A DNA stretch of 11,050 bases from JAHFOW01 sp046350595. GTDB taxonomy: Bacteria; Planctomycetota; Brocadiia; Brocadiales; Brocadiaceae. The position numbers were made by a program, and so were the translations under genes. Every line of letters starts with the position of its first letter. Position 1 is the stretch's first letter. Of this stretch, positions 6,589 through 11,050 are shown piece after piece. Under the pieces are notes generated by a model. It saw only the letters and a list, made by a program, of their open reading frames with translations, was not told the origin of the DNA and ran no database searches. The stretch covers positions 1 to 11,050 of the forward strand of contig JAXMAC010000114.1 in NCBI GenBank assembly GCA_046350595.1, written 5' to 3'.

Positions 6589-7239
6589 ATGCTGGAAAAA
6601 CGTAAGGTAGTGCAAGGTTTCTGCTTATTCGGGATGTTGGGAATGCTGGCTGCAAGCACTGGTTGCGGGGAATTAAAAAGGTTACGGCGGGAAAACCAGC
6701 AGCTCAACGAAAATGTATCAACGTTACAGCAGGAAAATGCAGAATTGTCGACAAAGGCAACTCAATGCGAGAGTGAGTTAAAACGCCTGGAGAATTCAAG
6801 ACGGGAACTTGAAGAAAAATTAAAGGGAACAGGCGCAATTGTTCGGGTAAAGAATGGCGCTGTTTCCGTGGTATTGCCGGATGCTATATTATTCGATTCA
6901 GGGCAAACAACATTACGTCCTCAATCGAAGACCACCCTGAAAAAAATTGCCAATATACTCAAGAGCGAGGCGCCCAACGAAACGATACGGATTGAGGGCC
7001 ATACCGATAATGACCCCGTCGTTAAACAGAAGGAGAAATACAAAACAAACTGGGAACTTTCAGCATCGCGGGCGGCAGCAGTACTCCATTATATGGTAGA
7101 AGAGTGCGGCGTTTCGCCTTCACGGGTCTACATTTCAGGATTTGGGCAATATCAGCCGATAGCTGATAACAAGTCAAAGGCCGGGAAGGCAAAGAACCGG
7201 CGTGTAGAGTTCGTAATTGTTCCCAGTGGCGGTGGCTAG
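6589..7239 (+). CDS. OmpA/Pal-like peptidoglycan-binding lipoprotein
   Basis: A 216-residue envelope protein. A basic start and hydrophobic stretch (FCLFGMLGMLAAS) lead to a probable lipobox, ASTGC, with Cys26 as the lipidation site. The -3 Ser is slightly atypical. Residues 28-80 form a polar heptad-like coiled coil (ELKRLRRENQQLNENVSTLQ, CESELKRLENSRRELEEKL). Residues 95-212 are an OmpA-C domain: ILFDSGQTTLRPQ, IRIEGHTDND (133-142), LSASRAAAV (157-165), SGFGQYQPIADN and NRRVEF. The Asp140 and Arg161 positions match those that hold the diaminopimelate stem peptide in the family. The role inferred is tethering outer envelope to peptidoglycan through a coiled-coil spacer. The start ATG (6589) has GGAGG 11 bases upstream, a long spacing. 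It sits 85 bases after pilD, possibly in the same transcript. No Tol genes are seen, so the name pal is not justified. Confidence 0.93.
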   Translation: MLEKRKVVQGFCLFGMLGMLAASTGCGELKRLRRENQQLNENVSTLQQENAELSTKATQCESELKRLENSRRELEEKLKGTGAIVRVKNGAVSVVLPDAILFDSGQTTLRPQSKTTLKKIANILKSEAPNETIRIEGHTDNDPVVKQKEKYKTNWELSASRAAAVLHYMVEECGVSPSRVYISGFGQYQPIADNKSKAGKAKNRRVEFVIVPSGGG

Positions 7240-7273
7240 TATTTCGTTTCAGAAAAAAGTATACAGTACAAAT

Positions 7274-7353
7274 GTCATTGCGAGGAACGGAGTGACGAAG
7301 CAATCTCCTGTATTACAGAGGCTTGAGATTGCTTCACTATCGTTCGCAATGAC
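7274..7353. repeat. GTCATTGCGAG hairpin repeat
   Basis: GTCATTGCGAGGAACGGAGT...GAAGCAATCT (7274-7306) faces AGATTGCTTCACTATCGTTC-GCAATGAC (7326-7353). The arms pair imperfectly over about 28 bases. It lies 35 bases downstream of the lipoprotein gene and could end its transcript, but no T run follows. Confidence 0.85.
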
Positions 7354-7380
7354 AATAAATCTGTAAATGTTCTGGGGGAA

Positions 7381-7406
7381 CCACAGATTTCACGGATTGC
7401 ACAGAT
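7381..7406. repeat. CCACAGATTTCACGGATT repeat, inverted partner at 7891-7916
   Basis: CCACAGATTTCACGGATTGC-ACAGAT (7381-7406) returns as its near reverse complement at 7891-7916 (ATCTGTGTAATCTGCGGAAT-CTGCGG) with a few differences. The pair encloses about 485 bases of other repeats ahead of hisH. Confidence 0.75.
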
Positions 7407-7538
7407 AAATAAAAGGGGAAGGATTCAATATTTATCACTCTATAACCTCTTCTTTCATGAAGGTGGGATTGCGGGATGGTTATCTTGATTGCATAGGAAT
7501 TTTCATTTTATTTATGTGGCTTTACGGTTTGTAGAATA

Positions 7539-7692
7539 ACCCTAAAGAGTTTATGCAAAAAGTCTGGTTTTAGGTGTCTTTGCGAGCGAAGCGAAGCAAT
7601 CTTTCCCTCATTGTAATAATTCCAGGAGATTGCTTCGGGAAAAACCCTCGCAATGACACGATGATTGACTTTTTACACAGGCTCTAAAGGGT
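7539..7692. mobile_element. MITE-like element, 154 bases, with 26-base terminal inverted repeats
   Basis: The left end is ACCCTAAAGAGTTTATGCAA-AAAGTC (7539-7564). The right end, read on the other strand (7692-7667), is ACCCTTTAGAGCCTGTGTAA-AAAGTC, matching at 20 of 26 positions. Inside are GCGAGCGAAGCGAAGCAATC arms (7581-7602) facing AGATTGCTTCGG...CGCAATGAC (7627-7657). It has no coding capacity and no obvious flanking target duplication. The element class is an inference from structure. Confidence 0.55.
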
Positions 7693-7712
7693 ACCTTACA
7701 TGCAACTCGCAT

Positions 7713-7810
7713 CCAAGCTCTGTTTGGGAACGCAGTTGTTGACAATGCTCTGGTTTTGCGTGAAGCGAAGCTTCTCGAACACGTGAGTTCCCAAGCCAGA
7801 GCTTGGGAAC
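7713..7810. repeat. Inverted CCAAGCTCTG..TTGGGAAC repeats
   Basis: CCAAGCTCTGTTTGGGAACG (7713-7732) has an inverted copy at 7787-7810, where GTTCCCAAGC and GCTTGGGAAC also pair with each other around a CAGA loop. The remainder of 7693-7970 is AT-rich leader of hisH. It contains no gene that I can support and no clear ribosome site before the hisH ATG. Confidence 0.75.
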
Positions 7811-7970
7811 CAGATAATGCACCCCTACGGTGAATGTGAAATGAAAGTCACCATAATGCCAAATTTGATTGCGGTTTTTCTATAAGATACATCTGTGTAA
7901 TCTGCGGAATCTGCGGTTTCTTCTCATAATTTATTTATAAAAATATTATATCTGCAACTATCTATTAAAT

Positions 7971-8595
7971 ATGATTGCTATTGTTGACTACGGAATGGGA
8001 AATCTGCGAAGTGTAGAAAAAGGGTTTGAACGTTTTGGCTTTGACGTCAGGGTAACCGATAATTCCACGGATATTAAAAACGCAGACAAGCTTGTGTTAC
8101 CCGGCGTGGGGGCATTTCAGGATGCCATGATTGGCCTGAAACAAAGACATCTTAAAGAGCCAATTTTAGAATTCATTCAATCCGGCAAGTTTTTTTTAGG
8201 CATTTGCCTGGGATTGCAGTTGTTATTTACAAAAGGTTACGAAGACGGCGAGCATGAAGGATTAGACATTATTCCGGGCAAGGTCGTGCGGTTTGCATTT
8301 TCTGAAAACGGGGCAATGGGGAAATTAAAAATCCCGCATATGGGCTGGAATCAGATCAATTCCAGAAAAAAGGACAACCCCCTTTTGAAAGATGTGCCTG
8401 ATAATGCCTATATGTATTTTTGTCCATTCATATTATGTCTGTCCGGATGACAAAGGCGTCATTGCAACAGAAACGGAATATGGCATTCGTTTCACCTCCA
8501 TGATATGGCGCAAAAACATCTTCGCAACCCAATTTCATCCGGAGAAAAGTCAGCATTACGGGCTTACAATACTCAAGAACTTTGGTGAACTATAG
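7971..8595 (+). CDS. hisH: Imidazole glycerol phosphate synthase, glutamine amidotransferase subunit (one frameshift)
   Basis: HisH hydrolyses glutamine and passes ammonia to HisF, which converts PRFAR to IGP and AICAR in histidine synthesis. The N-terminus reads IAIVDYGMGNLRSVEKGFER. LPGVGAF (43-49) and FFLGICLGLQLLF with nucleophile Cys79 follow, then HMGWNQI. At a run of five T (8417-8421) one extra base throws the frame, giving a false stop at 8450 and a 159-residue product. Skipping one T restores YMYFVHSYYVCPDDKGVIAT and then FATQFHPEKSQHYGL, with the catalytic His-x-Glu of the class I triad, ending at TAG 8595. The restored length is 207 residues, normal for HisH. As written the enzyme lacks two of its three catalytic residues. 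hisA follows after six bases. hisF is not in the window. Confidence 0.94.
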
Positions 8596-8601
8596 GTATA
8601 T

Positions 8602-9333
8602 ATGCTTATCATTCCAGCGATAGATTTAAAAGGCGGTAAATGTGTGCGATTAACGCAGGGAGAAAAGGACGCTGAAACCGTATTCTCCGACAACCCGGTG
8701 GACGTGGCTCAGTCGTGGCAGGATTTGGGGGCAGATTATCTCCACCTCGTTGATCTTGATGGCGCTTTTGACGGCGCTCCGAAAAATCTTGCTATCGTCG
8801 AGCAGATTCGAAAAAAAATAAAAATCCCCATTGAATTCGGCGGCGGTTTGAGGACCACCCAGTCTATAAAAACAATACTCGACTCAGGCATCAACCGTGT
8901 TATTATTGGAACAAAGGCCATTGACACACCATCATGGGTAGGGGAACTGTGCACAATGTTCCCCGGACGCATTGCAATTGGAATTGACGCTAAAAACGGC
9001 AAGGTCGCCGTAAAGGGCTGGACGTCTGTCAGTGAATGGACAGCAATAGACTTCGCGCAGGAGATGGAAAAATCGTCTCCCTGCGCCATCATTTACACCG
9101 ACATTTCAAAAGATGGTATGTTGCAGGGCCCAAACCTTACGAGCCTACAGGAACTCTTAAAAGCAGTAAAAACGCCCATTATTGCATCAGGCGGAATCTC
9201 ATCTTTGAAAGATGTTGCAGACTTGAGTCAATTGAACATCGCAGGCATGATTATTGGAAAGGCATTGTACACAGGACATGTCAAGCTTCCTGAGGCAAAA
9301 CGACTCTGTAATTCATTCTGTGGGAAAAGGTAA
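8602..9333 (+). CDS. hisA: Phosphoribosylformimino-AICAR-phosphate isomerase (HisA)
   Basis: HisA is a TIM-barrel enzyme that isomerises ProFAR to PRFAR, the substrate of HisHF. The 243 residues are full length and unbroken. Motifs in order are IPAIDLKGGKCVRLTQG with catalytic Asp8, DYLHLVDLDGAFDG (45-58), IEFGGGLRT (77-85), RVIIGTKA, IGIDAKNGKVAVKGW with catalytic Asp129, IYTDISKDGMLQGPNL (164-179), PIIASGGISS and GMIIGKALYTG. The two half-barrel phosphate sites (GGGLR region and SGGISS) are both present. The start ATG (8602) has AGG a few bases upstream, partly within the hisH stop (TATAGG), so the two genes are very likely cotranscribed. No other his gene follows. Confidence 0.97.
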   Translation: MLIIPAIDLKGGKCVRLTQGEKDAETVFSDNPVDVAQSWQDLGADYLHLVDLDGAFDGAPKNLAIVEQIRKKIKIPIEFGGGLRTTQSIKTILDSGINRVIIGTKAIDTPSWVGELCTMFPGRIAIGIDAKNGKVAVKGWTSVSEWTAIDFAQEMEKSSPCAIIYTDISKDGMLQGPNLTSLQELLKAVKTPIIASGGISSLKDVADLSQLNIAGMIIGKALYTGHVKLPEAKRLCNSFCGKR

Positions 9334-9357
9334 TGAGTTTGCCACGTACCGATGTGT

Positions 9358-9382
9358 AGAGACGACCCGGCGGGTCGTCTCT
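9358..9382 (+). terminator. GC-rich hairpin after hisA (terminator or intergenic repeat)
   Basis: Arms AGAGACGACCC and GGGTCGTCTCT pair perfectly around GGC, 24 bases after the hisA stop. No run of T follows (CCTTGTCC), so it is not a standard intrinsic terminator. It may belong to the same GTAG...CTAC-bounded hairpin family as 5053-5290, since GTGT precedes it and the stem words are similar. Confidence 0.45.
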
Positions 9383-9467
9383 CCTTGTCCATGGCACCCT
9401 TACCTGATTCCAAATTCCTTTTAAATCAGAAAAAAAATTGATAAGTGACAAAACCTGTCGAAGATGA

Positions 9468-9660
9468 GGTGAAGTTTATTTATGAGGGAAAGATTGCTTC
9501 GCTCCGCTCGCAATGACCCTGGACGACTAAAGTCGTCACTACAAACGCTCGCAATGACAACGTGCTGTGTGCTATCAAAGTGCATAATGAGTGTCATTGC
9601 GAGGGTCTTTTCAATCTCCCCGCTTTCACAAGAGAATTGGTTGCGGCGTAGCTGCGCTAG
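9468..9660. repeat. Dispersed intergenic repeat with GTCATTGCGAG hairpin, copy 2, carrying an insertion
   Basis: This is homologous along its length to 3234-3390. It differs by a 41-base gain: a 28-base hairpin piece (9518-9545, stem GACGACT-AA-AGTCGTC at 9522-9537) followed by a second copy of CGCTCGCAATGAC (first 9505-9517, second 9546-9558). The right arm has also lost several bases of the GAAGCAATCT segment (GAGGGTCTTTTCAATCT). The stretch 9661-9946 that follows shows no supportable gene; short coding-like scraps run in several frames near 9690-9810. Confidence 0.9.
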
Positions 9661-9946
9661 GATATTATGGAAAGACAGGGTGGGATAAGCTACTTCGAAG
9701 AGTTGATTATCATGGCGCAAAGGAGTTCTCACTGGCACCTGTCATGCTATATTAAAAGTAGACATAAAGAAATAAAGATATGGAGGGAAAACGGTGATTC
9801 TGAAACCTAATAATTGAAGTTACAGAAGAACCCGATTATTTTTGGATGATTTAGAGGGTTTTTTATAGGCCATTCTATTATTTTTTCCTTCGCATAACAC
9901 GGCATAATCGTTTATTGAAAAATCGTAACACTTTAAAGGAGAAAAA

Positions 9947-10303
9947 ATAACAAAGACTTTTTGGGAAATTTCTGAAACCATGCAAATGATGAACTTTATA
10001 CTTTATTTCTCCTTGGCGGCACTATTGTAAGTCTTGTGCATTTATTGGTTCACAGGGGAAGGGACTGCTGGCGGCGTTTGTAGCTACCTTTCCTACCATG
10101 ACGGTACTTACCTTTTCTTTGCTTTATCATAAGGCAGGCCATGCCGCTACGGTAAAGTATACAAAGGGACTCCTCCTGATGACAATACCGTGGATTCTCT
10201 ATGTTTTATGCCTCATTTTCTCTTGCCAAGATGGGGATTTACAAAATCTATTATTGCTGGAATATCAACATACATGATCCTTGCCGGAATTGTAGGTATA
10301 TGA
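9947..10303 (+). pseudogene. GlpM-like (DUF3147-type) small membrane protein, three frameshifts as sequenced
   Basis: Stitching frames gives a protein of about 119 residues with four hydrophobic segments. AAAGGAG (9935-9941) precedes the first codon by five bases, but that codon is ATA (9947), so the start is abnormal; an in-frame ATG lies at 9980. The sequence runs TKTFWEISETMQMMNFILYF, LLGGTIVSLVHLLVHR, GKGLLAAFVATFPTMTVLTF, SLLYHKAGHAATVKYTKGLL, LMTIPWILYVLCLIF, then LPRWGFTKSIIAGISTYMIL and AGIVGI before TGA 10303. The order of features (GG..V...I/L..., GL...FPT, ...R....T.....W...Y..., final W/A helix) resembles E. coli GlpM. One base appears lost at each of about 10005-10009, 10059-10060 and 10221-10224. 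Function is unknown for the family as I know it. Confidence 0.65.
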
Positions 10304-10504
10304 TCATGAAATATTCTAAATAACCGGCAGGATTTAGGTTATATTCTTTTAGATTTGATCTAGCACAGAATATAATATATTGCATTTGTGAGGGGGCGTT
10401 GGAAAACAGATATATTCACATGTAAAAGGGGATAGGGCAAATCTACACACTACTACACTAGTTCCCCTCTACCCCATCCTATATCGCGCTCTCTTGTAAA
10501 ATAG

Positions 10505-10526
10505 CAAAAACATCTACGGAGATGTT
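10505..10526 (-). terminator. Rho-independent terminator, leftward
   Basis: Read leftward, AACATCT-CCGT-AGATGTT (10526-10509) is a perfect 7-base stem running directly into TTTTTG. It lies about 40 bases beyond the stop of the fibronectin remnant at 10567, so it was probably the terminator of that gene. The stem is AT-rich and therefore weak. Confidence 0.5.
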
Positions 10527-10566
10527 AAGCTTTTCTCTTACAAAAATTGCTCAAAGTTACCTGTTT

Positions 10567-10857
10567 CTATTGCGTAGTAAATAACTTTTCTTTTCCATAC
10601 GACTTACCGTCTTTATTCTTTGCTGCTATACGATAATAATAAGTCATTTGGGATGACAATCCCACCTATGCAAATGCTTACCTTCTTGTTTATCGATCCT
10701 TCACCGTCTTTTTTAATGAATTTTTATTATAAACGCTTCAGCTTGATTCCCATAATGGAAACCATACCCTTGTTGTCAATCATGAGGCATTTACTGTCCG
10801 TTCAAGGTTGAGTAATAATCTATTATATTGTCACAGCCTTCTTTTACTGTCGGTTTA
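10567..10857 (-). pseudogene. Decayed fibronectin type III domain, downstream of the propeller gene
   Basis: Read leftward in three frames, this stretch matches the common bacterial Fn3 pattern. KPTVKEGCDNII and YSTLNG correspond to the usual P.V.TG.A..V....ATLNG opening. GYGFHYGNQ corresponds to YYFEYGTT. KKDGEGSINKKVSICIGG is a middle strand, and GLSSQMTYYYRIAAKNKDGK then SYGKEKLFTTQ correspond to GL.P.TTYYYRV.A.N..G.SYG....FTT. The frame is broken by stop codons after STLNGQ and PHD, after IKIH, and by frame changes near 10725 and 10665. The last 32 codons (10665-10567) are open. This was probably the C-terminal domain of the gene at the right edge, now cut off by the stop at 10858. Confidence 0.65.
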
Positions 10858-11050
10858 TTATAAGTTTGCATTCGTGGCGTACTTGAGGTCGCCGTTTATA
10901 AAATCATAATAGCTGATGTGCGCCTTGCCCGATGTATCCAACGCTATGGAGGTATCTCGGCCTACATCTCCACGCCTGTCCACCGTCTTCTTTACCCATG
11001 AGCCAGAGGCATTGGTGGCATACTTGAGGTCGCTGTTAGTCACATCGTAA
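10858..11050 (-). CDS. C-terminal end of a YATN-repeat, beta-propeller-like protein (partial)
   Basis: The leftward frame is open from the window edge to TAA (10860-10858). One repeat unit of about 48 residues is complete: DLKYATNASGSWVKKTVD, RRGDVGRDTSIALDTSGKA, HISYYDFING. The next begins DLKYATNANL and then stops, and YDVTNS at the edge is the end of the preceding unit. Such units (SIA.D..GK.HISYYD..NGDLKYATN) occur in tandem in large, probably exported repeat proteins and are predicted to be blades of a sialidase- or tachylectin-like propeller. The GTG at 11043 is not a real start, since the repeat continues upstream. The following Fn3 remnant reads on in a frame one base over, so the stop at 10858 looks like a premature end. 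Confidence 0.7.
   Translation of the reverse strand, partial: YDVTNSDLKYATNASGSWVKKTVDRRGDVGRDTSIALDTSGKAHISYYDFINGDLKYATNANL

Noticed and set aside
7457..7534. 25-residue small ORF with a hydrophobic C-terminal half (GIFILFMWLYGL)
   Set aside because: It has no ribosome site, sits among repeats and has no partner gene. The hydrophobic look is not enough to call a small membrane peptide or type I toxin.
8392..8595. 67-residue frame beginning at an ATG in the hisH region as a separate gene
   Set aside because: It is the hisH C-terminus (HPEKS triad motif) reached through the one-base shift at 8417-8421.
3255..9612. GTCATTGCGAG repeats considered as a CRISPR array
   Set aside because: Copies are thousands of bases apart, palindromic and without regular spacers; they are dispersed intergenic hairpins.
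9421..9738. 105-residue bottom-strand frame
   Set aside because: Most of it is translated repeat DNA (copy 2 of the long repeat with its insertion).
9838..9871. AACCC...GGGTTTTTT as an intrinsic terminator
   Set aside because: The stem is only five bases with a loop of more than 20 bases, too weak to call.
10620..10811. 63-residue top-strand frame
   Set aside because: It lies antisense to the decayed fibronectin domain, with no ribosome site.

Overview
The window looks like a chromosomal piece of an AT-rich, Gram-negative-type bacterium with very repeat-rich intergenic DNA. Gene content (MurJ, cyanobacterial-type GlgC, a stand-alone prepilin peptidase, an OmpA-type lipoprotein, HisH-HisA, a YATN-repeat propeller protein) and the dispersed GTCATTGCGAG and GTAGTGGCAA hairpins would suit an anammox-type planctomycete (Brocadiales). 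That assignment rests on general resemblance, not on a database search.

Layout. Positions 1-270 hold the start of a leftward gene (GTG at 112, clear ribosome site) whose 5' coding end is an 11-copy GATTG repeat. Upstream of it are a perfect TGTGA-N6-TCACA operator and two more palindromes. Positions 538-1260 hold a detached copy of the murJ 3' end and a leftward hicB-hicA toxin-antitoxin pair with a broken hicB. murJ itself (1441-3059, leftward) follows, with three frameshifts near its end. Repeats fill 3060-3560. glgC (leftward) occupies 3563-4846. A cassette-like array of perfect hairpins lies at 4909-5290. pilD (5649-6503) and an OmpA/Pal-like lipoprotein (6589-7239) run rightward. A repeat-filled 730-base gap contains a MITE-like element. 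hisH (one frameshift) and hisA form a rightward pair (7971-9333). After more repeats come a triply frameshifted GlpM-like membrane protein (9947-10303) and, leftward from the right edge, the end of a beta-propeller-like repeat protein followed by the decayed remains of a fibronectin type III domain and a terminator.

How the genes relate. murJ, the OmpA-like lipoprotein and pilD are cell-envelope functions, glgC is glycogen synthesis, and hisH-hisA is histidine synthesis. They do not form one operon; most are separated by repeat-bearing gaps. The only compact units are hicB-hicA (4-base GTGA overlap) and hisH-hisA (6-base gap).

Two cautions. Seven or more single-base-scale indels, mostly in homopolymers, hit murJ, hicB, hisH and the GlpM-like gene. 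They may be sequencing errors or real decay, and the sequence alone cannot separate these. No wholly new multi-gene system is evident. The strongest candidates for something undescribed are the pentanucleotide contingency locus at the left edge, the murJ-tail duplication enclosing hicBA, and the small hairpin elements, one of which was caught inserted with an apparent 13-base duplication and an empty counterpart elsewhere in the window.
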